From Sphingomonadales bacterium UBA7471 (GTDB lineage Bacteria > Pseudomonadota > Alphaproteobacteria > Sphingomonadales > Sphingomonadaceae): a DNA stretch of 64,000 bases. The stretch is taken from contig DLOZ01000014.1 of NCBI GenBank assembly GCA_002479765.1, positions 35,044 through 99,043 on the forward strand, in the 5' to 3' direction. Shown here in pieces: positions 35,012 to 44,561 of the stretch; within the stretch, counting starts at the first letter, position 1; every line of letters starts with the position of its first letter. The position numbers were made by a program, and so were the translations under genes. The notes under the pieces were generated by a model. It made no database searches. It had not been told where the DNA came from and saw nothing but the letters and a program-made list of their open reading frames with translations.

Positions 35012-36964
35012 GTGAGTGAGCATCAGGACTGGTTTCCAATTCCCGAGACGGCTGCCCGTAACACGCAATGCAGCGCTGCGGATTATGACCTTATGTATGC
35101 GCAAAGCATCAGCGCGCCCGATGCATTTTGGGCCGAGCAAGCCAAGCGGATCGATTGGTTCACGCCGCCCACGAAAACTGGCAACTGGTCGTTCGACCCC
35201 GTGTCGATCAAATGGTACGAAGACGGTGTTTTGAACCTCTGCCACAACGCCGTTGACCGCCATGTTGCCGCGGGGAAGGGCGACGCGATTGCCTTTATCT
35301 TTGAGCCTGATGATCCAGCCAATGATGCGCGCCGGGTTTCCTATTCCGAACTGCTGACGGAGGTGAAGCGCATGGCTGGCGCGCTCAAGACCCTTGGCGT
35401 TGGCAAAGGGGACCGCGTTACAATCTATATGCCCATGTGCGTTGAGGGCGCGGTTGCGATGCTCGCCTGCGCACGTATCGGCGCGGTGCACAGCGTTGTT
35501 TTTGGCGGCTTTTCACCAGAGGCGATCGCTGGACGCATTCAGGATTGCGCAAGCCGGTTTGTGGTCTGTGCGGACACGGCGTTGCGCGGTGGCAAGTCGG
35601 TGCCGTTAAAGGCAAATATTGATGCAGCGCTGACGAAAGTGGACGGCGTCGATGCCGTTTTGGTTGTGCAGCACACAAGCGAACCCGTTGCGATGCAGGC
35701 TGGCCGCGACCATTGGTATCACGGCTTTGGCGCGTCGGATGATTGCCCCTGCGAACCCATGAACGCCGAAGACCCGTTGTTCATATTATACACTTCAGGA
35801 TCAACGGGCAGCCCAAAGGGTGTGTTGCACAGCGTCGGTGGCTATTCGGTATGGACCGCGAGCACATTCCATTATGTCTTCGACTATCGCCCCGGTGAGG
35901 TCTTCTTTTGCTCCGCCGACATTGGTTGGGTCACGGGGCACAGCTATGTCGTCTATGGGCCGTTACAAAATGGCGGAACCAGTCTGATATTCGAAGGCAT
36001 TCCAAGCTACCCCGATAGCGGGCGTTTCTGGGACATTATTGACCGGCATCAGGTGAACATATTTTACACCGCGCCAACGGCATTGCGCGCACTGATGCGC
36101 GATGGCGATGCGCCGGTTCTGGCGCGCTCGCGCAAGTCGTTGCGCTTGCTGGGCACGGTGGGCGAGCCCATAAATCCCGAAGCTTGGCGCTGGTATCACG
36201 CGACCGTGGGCGAAGGGAAATTGCCCATTGTCGACACATGGTGGCAGACAGAGACGGGCGGCGTGATGATTACGACCCTGCCCGGTGCGCATGGCATGAA
36301 ACCGGGCAGCGCAGGGCGGCCTTTCTTTGGCATCCAGCCGCAGTTGGTGGACAATGAAGGCGTCGTACTTGCGGATGAACATATTGGCGGCGCAACATCG
36401 GGCAATCTGTGCATCACGCACAGCTGGCCGGGGCAGGCACGCACCGTCTATGGCGATCATAACCGTTTCGTGCAGACCTATTTTTCGACCTATAAGGGGA
36501 AATATTTTACAGGCGACGGCTGCCGCAGGGATGAAGATGGCTATTACTGGATTACGGGCCGTGTCGACGACGTTATCAACGTATCGGGCCACCGCATGGG
36601 CACTGCCGAGGTGGAAAGCGCGCTCGTTCTGCATGACAAGGTTGCAGAGGCAGCGGTGGTTGGATTTCCGCACGATATAAAGGGGCAGGGCATATATTGC
36701 TATGTGACCCTGAATGTCGGCGAAGAGCCGTCGGACGCACTCCATGCGGAACTTCGGCAGCAGGTGCGCGTTGAAATTGGCCCCATCGCGTCGCCCGACC
36801 ATATCCATTTCACGACCGCACTGCCCAAAACACGATCGGGCAAAATCATGCGGCGCATATTGCGGAAGATTGCGGAAAATGACTTCGGCGCTTTGGGCGA
36901 TACGTCAACGCTTGCTGACCCAAATGTTGTCGATTCGCTTATTGAGGGACGGCAGAACCGGTGA
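35012..36964 (+). CDS. acs: Acetyl-CoA synthetase
   Basis: Activates acetate with ATP and CoA. The GTG start follows GGAGAGAG at 35001. The AMP-binding motif is YTSGSTGSPKGVLH, the aromatic wall TWWQTETGG, and the C-terminal loop RSGKIMRRILRK carries the lysine that protein acetylation normally targets. The 650-aa length matches Acs. It lies just upstream of an acyl-CoA catabolic operon, but the 121 bases between them carry two palindromes, so that operon probably has its own promoter. Confidence 0.96.
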   Translation: MSEHQDWFPIPETAARNTQCSAADYDLMYAQSISAPDAFWAEQAKRIDWFTPPTKTGNWSFDPVSIKWYEDGVLNLCHNAVDRHVAAGKGDAIAFIFEPDDPANDARRVSYSELLTEVKRMAGALKTLGVGKGDRVTIYMPMCVEGAVAMLACARIGAVHSVVFGGFSPEAIAGRIQDCASRFVVCADTALRGGKSVPLKANIDAALTKVDGVDAVLVVQHTSEPVAMQAGRDHWYHGFGASDDCPCEPMNAEDPLFILYTSGSTGSPKGVLHSVGGYSVWTASTFHYVFDYRPGEVFFCSADIGWVTGHSYVVYGPLQNGGTSLIFEGIPSYPDSGRFWDIIDRHQVNIFYTAPTALRALMRDGDAPVLARSRKSLRLLGTVGEPINPEAWRWYHATVGEGKLPIVDTWWQTETGGVMITTLPGAHGMKPGSAGRPFFGIQPQLVDNEGVVLADEHIGGATSGNLCITHSWPGQARTVYGDHNRFVQTYFSTYKGKYFTGDGCRRDEDGYYWITGRVDDVINVSGHRMGTAEVESALVLHDKVAEAAVVGFPHDIKGQGIYCYVTLNVGEEPSDALHAELRQQVRVEIGPIASPDHIHFTTALPKTRSGKIMRRILRKIAENDFGALGDTSTLADPNVVDSLIEGRQNR

Positions 36965-37000
36965 CGTCAGCAAAGCTCTAGAAATCCCGCGTTCGCCTTT

Positions 37001-37020
37001 ACTTGACGCTTGCGTCAAGT
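37001..37020. promoter_or_regulatory. Perfect inverted repeat, candidate MerR/LiuR-type operator
   Basis: ACTTGACGC-TT-GCGTCAAGT has exact nine-base arms. It lies between acs and the racemase gene, 65 bases before the latter's start. Short-spacer dyads of this kind (TTGACG/CGTCAA, related to the LiuR TTTACG/CGTAAA motif) precede branched-chain and fatty acid catabolic genes in proteobacteria. The regulator itself is not in the window. Confidence 0.55.
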
Positions 37021-37045
37021 GCCGTGACACCTTAACAGATACGCC

Positions 37046-37061
37046 TTAATCGCGCGATTAA
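37046..37061. promoter_or_regulatory. Perfect 16-base palindrome TTAATCGCGCGATTAA
   Basis: A self-complementary sequence with no spacer, 24 bases upstream of the racemase start at 37086 and 25 bases after the larger inverted repeat. It could be a second operator or a promoter-proximal element. It lacks a T-run and is not a terminator. Confidence 0.35.
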
Positions 37062-37085
37062 ATGCGCCATATTGGGAAAAGCTTC

Positions 37086-38243
37086 ATGACCGATTCTCCA
37101 GCAAAAACGGGGCCCTTAAAAGGCATTAAGGTCGTTGAACTCGCGGGAATTGGACCGGGGCCATATGCTGGCCAGCTGCTGTCCGACATGGGCGCGGATG
37201 TCGTTGTGATTGACCGTCCCGGCGGCTCGATTGTTCCCAAGGCGATTGATGCGCGGGGCAAAAGGTCGATGGTTCTGGACCTGAAAAAGCCGGAAGCGGT
37301 TGCGGCTTTGTTAAAGATTGTCGCAACTGCCGACGTCTTGATCGAAGGTCTGCGGCCCGGCGTGACCGAGCGTATGGGTGTTGGCCCCGATGTCTGTCAC
37401 GCCATCAACCCGCGTTTGATTTATGGCCGCATGACCGGCTGGGGGCAGACCGGCCCATGGAGCCAGATGGCGGGCCATGACATCAACTATATCGGTATGA
37501 CCGGTGTATTGAACGCGATTGGCAAAGACGGTCAGCCGCCGGTTCCCCCGCTCAATATGATCGGTGATTTCGGCGGTGGTTCCATGTTCCTCGTCAACGG
37601 CATCCTTGCCGCAATCATCGAGCGTGCGCAGACGGGGCGTGGCAATATTGTCGATGCCGCGATTGTCGATGGCACGCACAGCCTGATGAGCTTTGTCCAC
37701 GGCATGGCCGGCCTTGGCCAGTGGCGGACGAAGCGTGAGGCGAATTTGCTCGACGGCGCGGCGCCATTTTATCGTTGTTACATGACGGCCGATGGCAAGT
37801 TCATGGCGGTGGGCTGCATTGAGCCACAATTTTTTGCCGCGATGATGGAGCGTTTGCCCATCGATCGTGAGGCTTATGGCGCACAGCATGACCACGCCGC
37901 ATTCGCGAAGCAGCATGAAATGCTGGAGGATGTGTTCGCCACCAAAACGCGCGACGCTTGGGAAGCGATTTTTGCCGGTACCGACGCATGCGTAACGCCG
38001 GTGCTCGACTATGTTGAGGCCGCGTCGCATCCTGTAAATGCGGAACGCCACGCGGTTATAACCGATGGGCGTTGGCTGCACCCTCAAGTCGCGCCGCGTC
38101 TTGCAACACAGCCTTTGCCATCCCATTTTGATATCGCAATAAAAGGTGCAGATTACGCGGCCATATTGGCCGAAGCGGGACTCGGCACCGATGACATCTC
38201 CCAACTGATCGCGGCAGGCGCCGTGGTCGCAAATAAGGACTGA
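37086..38243 (+). CDS. Alpha-methylacyl-CoA racemase (CaiB/BaiF family)
   Basis: Interconverts 2R- and 2S-methylacyl-CoA so that branched chains can enter beta-oxidation. The family includes CoA-transferases, but the racemase catalytic set is present: His131 in AGHDINYIG, Asp161 in IGDFGGGSMFLV, and Glu246 in GCIEPQFF, each five residues above the M. tuberculosis MCR numbers. The start at 37086 has GGGAAAA upstream; an earlier ATG at 37062 lies next to the palindrome and is less likely. The gene is two bases from the thiolase gene, forming an operon with it and the FadB-type gene. Confidence 0.9.
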   Translation: MTDSPAKTGPLKGIKVVELAGIGPGPYAGQLLSDMGADVVVIDRPGGSIVPKAIDARGKRSMVLDLKKPEAVAALLKIVATADVLIEGLRPGVTERMGVGPDVCHAINPRLIYGRMTGWGQTGPWSQMAGHDINYIGMTGVLNAIGKDGQPPVPPLNMIGDFGGGSMFLVNGILAAIIERAQTGRGNIVDAAIVDGTHSLMSFVHGMAGLGQWRTKREANLLDGAAPFYRCYMTADGKFMAVGCIEPQFFAAMMERLPIDREAYGAQHDHAAFAKQHEMLEDVFATKTRDAWEAIFAGTDACVTPVLDYVEAASHPVNAERHAVITDGRWLHPQVAPRLATQPLPSHFDIAIKGADYAAILAEAGLGTDDISQLIAAGAVVANKD

Positions 38244-38245
38244 AT

Positions 38246-39460
38246 ATGACCGAAGCCTATATTTATGATGCGGTGCGTAGCCCGCGTGGCAAGGGGCGGC
38301 CCGATGGCGCGCTGCATGAAATAACGCCCATCGACCTCGCGGCGCAGGTTCTGGCGGCTATTCGCGACCGCAATGGCCTGTCGGGTGAAGAGATCGAAGA
38401 TGTGGCCTTTGGTTGCGTATCGCCAGTGGGCGAGCAGGGCGCGGTCATCACCCGTACCGCCGTGTTGGCTGCGGGCTATCCGCACACAACGTCGGGTATT
38501 CAGGTGAACCGTTTCTGCGGATCGGGCTTGGAAGCGTCGAACATCGCTGCGGCCAAAGTGAAGTCGGGCGAATGCGATCTGGCTGTCGGCGGCGGCATTG
38601 AATCGATGAGCCGCGTGCCCATGGGTTCGGACGGCGGCGCGTGGCCCATCGACCCGCGCTCGGCGATTGCCAATTATTTCATCCCGCAAGGCATTTCCGC
38701 AGACCTTATCGCCACCAAATATGGCTATAGCCGCGATGATGTCGATGCCTATGCGGTCGAAAGCCAAAAGCGGGCTGGCCGGGCATGGGCTGAAAAGCGT
38801 TTTGCGCGTTCGATCCTGCCGATCCGGGATGTCATTGGTGAAGTCGTCCTCGACCATGACGAATTGATGCGTCCGGAAACGGATATGCAGTCCTTGGGCG
38901 CATTGGCCCCTGCATTCCAGATGATGGGCACCATGATGCCCGGTTTTGATGACATTGCCATCATGCGCTATCCCGACGTCGAAAAGATCAACCATGTCCA
39001 CCATGCCGGCAACAGCTCGGGCATTGTCGACGGTTCCGCCGCTGTGCTGATCGGCACGAAGGAAGCTGGCGAGAAATATGGCCTGAAGGCGCGTGCACGT
39101 ATCGTATCGATGGCCTCCATCGGTTCCGAACCCGCCATCATGCTCACGGGCCCCGAATTTGCCGCGCAAAAGGCGCTGGCGCGCGCCGGAATGGACAAGA
39201 GCGACATTGATGTGTGGGAATTGAACGAAGCCTTTGCCTCGGTCGTTCTGCGCTTCATGGAAGCGATGAAGGTTGACCATAGCGACATCAACGTCAACGG
39301 TGGTGCCATTGCCATGGGACATCCGCTTGGCGCGACAGGTGCCATGATCCTTGGCACCGTGCTGGATGAGCTGGAGCGTTCCGGCAAGTCGACTGCGCTC
39401 ACCACGCTGTGCATTGGTGCCGGAATGGGCACCGCAACCATCATCGAACGCGTGAATTGA
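38246..39460 (+). CDS. Thiolase (acetyl-CoA C-acyltransferase)
   Basis: Catalyses the thiolytic last step of beta-oxidation. The nucleophile is Cys91 in NRFCGSGLE. The C-terminal catalytic motifs are GGAIAMGHPLGATGA (His) and TLCIGAGMG (Cys). The 404-aa length is normal. Being downstream of a racemase and upstream of a FadB-type multienzyme protein points to a degradative thiolase; chain-length preference is unknown. It ends 14 bases before the next gene. Confidence 0.95.
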   Translation: MTEAYIYDAVRSPRGKGRPDGALHEITPIDLAAQVLAAIRDRNGLSGEEIEDVAFGCVSPVGEQGAVITRTAVLAAGYPHTTSGIQVNRFCGSGLEASNIAAAKVKSGECDLAVGGGIESMSRVPMGSDGGAWPIDPRSAIANYFIPQGISADLIATKYGYSRDDVDAYAVESQKRAGRAWAEKRFARSILPIRDVIGEVVLDHDELMRPETDMQSLGALAPAFQMMGTMMPGFDDIAIMRYPDVEKINHVHHAGNSSGIVDGSAAVLIGTKEAGEKYGLKARARIVSMASIGSEPAIMLTGPEFAAQKALARAGMDKSDIDVWELNEAFASVVLRFMEAMKVDHSDINVNGGAIAMGHPLGATGAMILGTVLDELERSGKSTALTTLCIGAGMGTATIIERVN

Positions 39461-39474
39461 TCGGGAACGAAAAC

Positions 39475-41670
39475 ATGACTTACACAACTTTCTCCGTCGA
39501 TATCGACGCCGATGGCATTGCGCTTCTGACGATCGACCTTCCGGATGCATCCATGAATGTATGGAATGGCGCGTTGATCGAAGAATTCGGCAAATGGGTC
39601 GACGATTTCACCACAAACGAAGCCGTCAAGGGCGCGGTCATTACATCGGGCAAGAAATCCGGTTTTCTTGCCGGTGCGGATTTGACCATGCTGGGCGGTG
39701 CAAAGGCGAGCAGCACCAAAGAAGCCTTCGACCAGGCTTTCGCTTTGAATGCGTTGCTGCGCAAAATGGAATCCGGCGGTCATTCCGCCAAGGACCTGAG
39801 CAGCGGTAAGGCGTCGGCAAAGCCAGTCGCCTGTGCGCTGAACGGCCTTGCTTTGGGCGGCGGCTTGGAACTTGCGCTTGCGTGCCATTACCGCGTCGTA
39901 GCGGACAATCCAAAAATCCAGCTCGGCATGCCCGAATTGCTGGTTGGACTGTTGCCCGGCGGCGGCGGAACGCAGCGGACGCCGCGCCTCATTGGCCTGC
40001 AGAACGCGGCGATGATGATTATTCAAGGCAAGTCGCTCGACCCGGCAACGGCGAAGGCGCAGGGACTGGTGCAGGACGTTGCGCCGGCTTCGGATGTGAT
40101 CGCCAATGCCAAGGCTTGGGTAAAGGCCAATCCGAAGGCGACGGCGCCTTGGGACAAGAAGGATTTCAAATTCCCCGGCGGTGCAGGCGCGATGGACCCG
40201 CGTGCGGTTCAGCTATTCGTTGGCCTGAACGCGATGGCGCATAAGGAAAGCAAAGGCAATTTTGACGCCATTAAGGCGATTTTGTCGTGTCTGTATGAAG
40301 GTTCCATCCTGCCGTTCGACACGGCGCTGCGTGTGGAATCCAAATATTTCACGAAACTGCTTTCGGGCAGCCAAGCGAAGAATATGATCCGCACCTTGTT
40401 CATCAACAAACAGGCTGCTGAAAAGGGCGCTGGCCGCCCCGCAGGTGTCCCTGCGGTTGAGATTAAAAAGGTTGGCGTACTGGGCGGTGGCCTGATGGGA
40501 TCGGGTATCACGCACGTTACCGTTAAGGGCGGCATGGAGGTTGTCGTTCTCGACCGCAGCCTTGAAGATGCCAATAAGGCGGTGGATTACAGCCGCAAGA
40601 TCATCGACAAGGCCGTCAGCCGTGGCAAGATGACCAAGGAAGCGGGCGACGCGTTCATGGCGCGGATTACGCCGACCGACAATTATGACGATCTGAAAGA
40701 TGTCGACCTGATCATCGAAGCTGTATTTGAACGGCCCGATGTAAAGGCAGATGTCATTAAGAAGGCAGAAGCGGTCATCAGACCTGATGTTGTGTTCGCG
40801 TCGAATACATCGACATTACCGATTACGGGTCTTGCGAAAAATTCGTCACGTCCGGAACTGTTTGTCGGGCTGCACTTCTTCTCGCCGGTTGAAAAAATGC
40901 CGTTGCTGGAAATCATCCCCGGTGAACACACGGGCGAGCGGGCTATGGCCGCGGCGTTTGATTATAACGCAAAGATCAAGAAGACCCCGATCGTCGTCAA
41001 GGACGTTCGCGGTTTCTTCACCAACCGCGTATTCCCGCCGTACATGGGTGAGGCGATGAAGCTGGTAACCGAAGGCGTAAAACCTGCGCTGATCGAAAAT
41101 GCCGCCAAGTCGCTTGGAATGCCAATTGGCCCGCTGGCGTTGCTGGACGAAACCACATTGCAGCTTGGCTATGATGTGATGCAGTCGACCAAGAAAGAAT
41201 TGGGCGACGCATATCAACCAAGCGGCACCGAAGACTTCATGGAACTGATGGTCGTCAAATTGGGCCGTAAGGGCCGTCGTTTCGGCTCTGGCTTCTATGA
41301 CTATGACGAAAAAGGGGAGCGCAAGACCCTGTGGCAGGGCATGGCGGAGCATTATCCGCTTGCTGAAGAACAGCCTTCGGTCGAAGAAGTGAAGCAGCGA
41401 TTGCTATACATCCAGTTGATTGCAACAGCGCAATGTTTTGAAGAAAAGGTCGTAAGTGACCCGCAGAGCGCTGATTTGGGGGCCATCTTCGGTTGGGGCT
41501 TTGCGCCGTACACCGGTGGCCCGATGAGCTATATCGACACGGTTGGCCTGGAGAACTTCGTTCGTACGGCCGACAATTTGGCGCAGCGATTTGGTAATCG
41601 TTTTGCCCCACCCAAAAGCTTCCGCGACATGGCGGACAAGGGCGAGACTTTGTATAAATCTGCTGCATAA
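39475..41670 (+). CDS. FadB/FadJ-type enoyl-CoA hydratase / 3-hydroxyacyl-CoA dehydrogenase
   Basis: A two-activity beta-oxidation enzyme of 731 aa. The crotonase domain (about 1-280) has the oxyanion and Glu regions GFLAGADLTMLG and GGGLELALACHYRV, then LLPGGGGTQRTPR. The dehydrogenase domain begins with the NAD loop VGVLGGGLMGSGI (about 338-350) and has the catalytic His segment GLHFFSPVEKMPLLE. The start at 39475 was chosen over a GTG at 39409 inside the thiolase gene. A strong terminator follows at 41689. An acyl-CoA dehydrogenase is not in the operon. Confidence 0.94.
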   Translation: MTYTTFSVDIDADGIALLTIDLPDASMNVWNGALIEEFGKWVDDFTTNEAVKGAVITSGKKSGFLAGADLTMLGGAKASSTKEAFDQAFALNALLRKMESGGHSAKDLSSGKASAKPVACALNGLALGGGLELALACHYRVVADNPKIQLGMPELLVGLLPGGGGTQRTPRLIGLQNAAMMIIQGKSLDPATAKAQGLVQDVAPASDVIANAKAWVKANPKATAPWDKKDFKFPGGAGAMDPRAVQLFVGLNAMAHKESKGNFDAIKAILSCLYEGSILPFDTALRVESKYFTKLLSGSQAKNMIRTLFINKQAAEKGAGRPAGVPAVEIKKVGVLGGGLMGSGITHVTVKGGMEVVVLDRSLEDANKAVDYSRKIIDKAVSRGKMTKEAGDAFMARITPTDNYDDLKDVDLIIEAVFERPDVKADVIKKAEAVIRPDVVFASNTSTLPITGLAKNSSRPELFVGLHFFSPVEKMPLLEIIPGEHTGERAMAAAFDYNAKIKKTPIVVKDVRGFFTNRVFPPYMGEAMKLVTEGVKPALIENAAKSLGMPIGPLALLDETTLQLGYDVMQSTKKELGDAYQPSGTEDFMELMVVKLGRKGRRFGSGFYDYDEKGERKTLWQGMAEHYPLAEEQPSVEEVKQRLLYIQLIATAQCFEEKVVSDPQSADLGAIFGWGFAPYTGGPMSYIDTVGLENFVRTADNLAQRFGNRFAPPKSFRDMADKGETLYKSAA

Positions 41671-41688
41671 AACCAGCAAGCAAGGCAC

Positions 41689-41723
41689 AAAAAAGGGCGA
41701 CCTCCGCGGAGGCCGCCCTTTTT
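41689..41723. terminator. Bidirectional Rho-independent terminator
   Basis: GGGCG-A-CCTC, loop CGCG, GAGG-C-CGCCC forms a nine-pair stem with one mismatch, flanked by an A-run on the left and a T-run on the right. It therefore can stop both the FadB-type operon (plus) and the TonB receptor gene (minus), which converge here. Confidence 0.9.
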
Positions 41724-41738
41724 GTTTGTGTCGTTGGT

Positions 41739-44339
41739 TTAGAACTTGGCGCGGACGGTCAGGCCGTACATGCGTGGCTCTTCCACGAAACCGATACGTG
41801 AACGGGTGCCTGCACCACCGCGAAGCGGGGTGTTGGCGGTAACGCCGCGCGTGATTTCATTGTTCAGGTTGGTGCCCCAAAGCTCGAACGTGTAACGCTC
41901 ATCCGGTGTGGTCAGGCCGATGCGTGCATTAACTTTGATATACGCGTCCTGATAATCCAGAGGGATTGGCAGGTTATTGGTATCCAAAGGAATGGTGCTC
42001 GTGCGGCGGCGAGCCGAATAGTTCACATTACCGTTTACAAGCAAGCCCCAGCCAGCGTCATTGATCTGCCCTTCATAGGTAACGCCAGCAACACCTGCGA
42101 ACTTTGGCGCATTGGTCAGCGTCGAGCCACACAGCCTTTGCGTTGACGCCAGTGCCGCAGCCACCACGCCGTCGGCACAATCGCTAGGATAACGCGAGTT
42201 AGCATAGGTTGCCGAGACATTCGCCGAGATATTGTCGCTCAGCTTGCCAAACAACTCAAGTTCAGCACCTGTTGACCGCGCCGAATTGACGTTGAAGGTC
42301 AGGAACTGGACGCCGGTGAATTCAAGCACCTGGAAGTCGCTCATTTTCATGTCGAACAGAGCCAGGTTGGCTTTGATCGATCCGAACAAAGTCGCCTTAA
42401 CGCCAACTTCGATCTGGTTAACCTTTTCGGACTTAAAGTCTGGTTCGGCATAGACCGGTGCCACGACAGTACCCGTTGCCAACCCGGCCAGAATGGCTCC
42501 CGAGTTTTGCAAGGTTGCCGATTGTGGATCGAGGTTGAAACCACCTGATTTGAACCCATGGCTGTAACCCGCATAGAACAACAGATCTTCATTCGCCTTA
42601 TACCCAAGCTGTGCGGTATAGGTAATCTCGTCATCCTTGAACGTGTCCGACCATGCACGTGGCAAAGGCAGCAATCGGCTGGCCAAACCACCGCCCAATG
42701 CGGTTGGTGCGGTCAGATTGACCGACGTTGCAAAGGGGAAGCAGTTGAGGCCAATCAAACCTGCACGAAGAGGGGCAGGTACGGTGCCGGCCAACACACC
42801 ATTCACGCTGGCTTGGCATGCACTTGCGCCTGCACCGGTCGTCGAGCCAAGCTGGTTGAACGATGCGTCCTTGGTTTCATTTACGTAACGGGCACCGAGC
42901 GTCAAGCTAAGCTTATCGGTGAAATTGATTACATTGTGCGTAAATACCGACCAACTTCTTGCATCTTGCAGGAACCGGTTTTCGGCATAGTTACCATCGG
43001 CATTGACTGGAACGCCGGCATTGCCGAGCGCGGTCAGGGCGAACAACGGGTTGACCCCTGCCGCATTGGCAAAGTTAAACGCGCCATTGGTCCGCTGGAA
43101 ATCGGCATTCAATGTCATCGTCTGGTCAGCGCGGATTTTCTCGCTCGAGTAGAAAGCACCAATCAACCAGTCGAGACCGTCGTTGAGAGCGGTGCCCTGC
43201 AGGCGCAATTCTTGGGTGAAGGTCTTGATATGGTCACCCGATGGCAAAATGCCGGGGCGTGATGTCGGTGCGCCATTACCCACCGTGTAGGTGTTATTTG
43301 AGGTGAAGCCACCGACCGTTGTCGAGCTTGAATCGAACTTACGATATGCGGTTACCGACGTCAGCTTTGCGGCGCCAAGGTCCCATTTCAGTTCGGCCGA
43401 AGTGCCCCATTGCTTGGAGCCGTTCAGATAAGGTCCGCCGTTGATCGATAGATTCTTCAGCGCGCTCATTCCGGACTGGTCTACGCCATCGCTAGCCAAA
43501 GCGTGGAACGCGGAGAAGGGTGCAAGTTCGGTTTCACGAACAATAACCGCTTCGCAGCATTGTTCGTCGGTTTTGGCATAATCGGCCAACAGACGGATGC
43601 TGACATCCGCATTTGGTTCGACGTACAATTGTGCGCGCAGCATGTAACGGTCACGATCATTGCTCTCTACGCCCGATGGTGTTTTGAGATAACCATCACG
43701 CTTGCGCCATGTGCCGGAAAACCGGAGGCCCGCAACGTCAGTGGTGATTGGCACGCTGACGCCGGCTTGAAGGTTCATGAAATTGTAATTGCCATAGCTC
43801 GCATTTGCGAAGCCTTCGACTTCAGAGAGGCTTGGGCGCTTTGTCGTAACGTTCAGCGCGCCGGCCGAAGTGTTGCGGCCAAACAAAGTGCCCTGAGGTC
43901 CGCGCAGGATTTCAAGACGCTCAAGGTCGACAAGGTCACCCAAAGCAACGCCGGGGCGTGACTGATAGACACCGTCGATGAAAACACCGACCGAGCTTTC
44001 AAGACCGGTATTGTTGCCGGTCGTGCCGACGCCGCGAATTTTGATCGAGGTACCTTGGGTTTCGGTCTGCGATGATTGAATGTTAAAGCTTGGCGAAATA
44101 GACGCCAGATTCTTAATGTCGTTAATCCCCTGACGCTCCAGCGCCTCTGGCGCGACCGCGGTCACGGCAAGCGGAATGTCTTGCACATCCATCGCGCGCA
44201 ACGTTGCGGTCACGATGATGGGTTCATCACCACTGTCTTCTTCGGCTTGGGCTGTTTGGGCGTAAGCCGCAGGCACGAACATCGCACTGCAGATGGTGCT
44301 GCACAAGGCAGCCGTGATTACACGATTAAATCGACGCAT
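41739..44339 (-). CDS. TonB-dependent outer-membrane receptor
   Basis: A 22-stranded outer-membrane importer powered by TonB. A signal peptide (about 1-28, ending AYAQT) precedes a TonB-box-like IIVTATLR near residue 41. The plug domain (about 50-160) shows SIKIRGVGTTG and LEILRGPQGTLFGRNTSAG, and the barrel ends in Phe (LTVRAKF), as required for BAM recognition. The 866-aa length is typical of the large sphingomonad family. The ribosome site is GGAGGAGAGAG. No transporter or catabolic gene shares its unit, so the substrate is open; the beta-oxidation operon converging on it is only a neighbour. Confidence 0.95.
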   Translation of the reverse strand: MRRFNRVITAALCSTICSAMFVPAAYAQTAQAEEDSGDEPIIVTATLRAMDVQDIPLAVTAVAPEALERQGINDIKNLASISPSFNIQSSQTETQGTSIKIRGVGTTGNNTGLESSVGVFIDGVYQSRPGVALGDLVDLERLEILRGPQGTLFGRNTSAGALNVTTKRPSLSEVEGFANASYGNYNFMNLQAGVSVPITTDVAGLRFSGTWRKRDGYLKTPSGVESNDRDRYMLRAQLYVEPNADVSIRLLADYAKTDEQCCEAVIVRETELAPFSAFHALASDGVDQSGMSALKNLSINGGPYLNGSKQWGTSAELKWDLGAAKLTSVTAYRKFDSSSTTVGGFTSNNTYTVGNGAPTSRPGILPSGDHIKTFTQELRLQGTALNDGLDWLIGAFYSSEKIRADQTMTLNADFQRTNGAFNFANAAGVNPLFALTALGNAGVPVNADGNYAENRFLQDARSWSVFTHNVINFTDKLSLTLGARYVNETKDASFNQLGSTTGAGASACQASVNGVLAGTVPAPLRAGLIGLNCFPFATSVNLTAPTALGGGLASRLLPLPRAWSDTFKDDEITYTAQLGYKANEDLLFYAGYSHGFKSGGFNLDPQSATLQNSGAILAGLATGTVVAPVYAEPDFKSEKVNQIEVGVKATLFGSIKANLALFDMKMSDFQVLEFTGVQFLTFNVNSARSTGAELELFGKLSDNISANVSATYANSRYPSDCADGVVAAALASTQRLCGSTLTNAPKFAGVAGVTYEGQINDAGWGLLVNGNVNYSARRRTSTIPLDTNNLPIPLDYQDAYIKVNARIGLTTPDERYTFELWGTNLNNEITRGVTANTPLRGGAGTRSRIGFVEEPRMYGLTVRAKF

Positions 44340-44561
44340 TATACTCTCTCCTCCTATTCAACCGACACCCTTGTGGCATTTGCTGCGCATTTCGGGGTAC
44401 CAGTTTTGACAAACTTACCGTCTGGGATGGACTGGCAAGCAAGCTTTCTCTTATTCACCATCCTATCGCCGAATTTTAACAAATCCAGCGATTTAATCGT
44501 GCAGTTGAAATTTATACTTTGCAGTGGCTTTTGTGCCCTTTGGCGCTAATTATGCGTGTCT

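Noticed and set aside
37311..38204. 297-aa open frame antisense to the racemase gene
   Set aside because: Opposite strand of a gene with intact catalytic residues; no ribosome site or family pattern in the antisense product.
38153..39550. 465-aa open frame antisense to the thiolase gene
   Set aside because: It is a codon-bias shadow: the plus strand carries a complete thiolase with all catalytic motifs, and the antisense product has no recognisable domain.
44076..44549. 157-aa plus-strand frame overlapping the TonB receptor start
   Set aside because: It runs through the receptor signal peptide and its promoter region and shows no domain.
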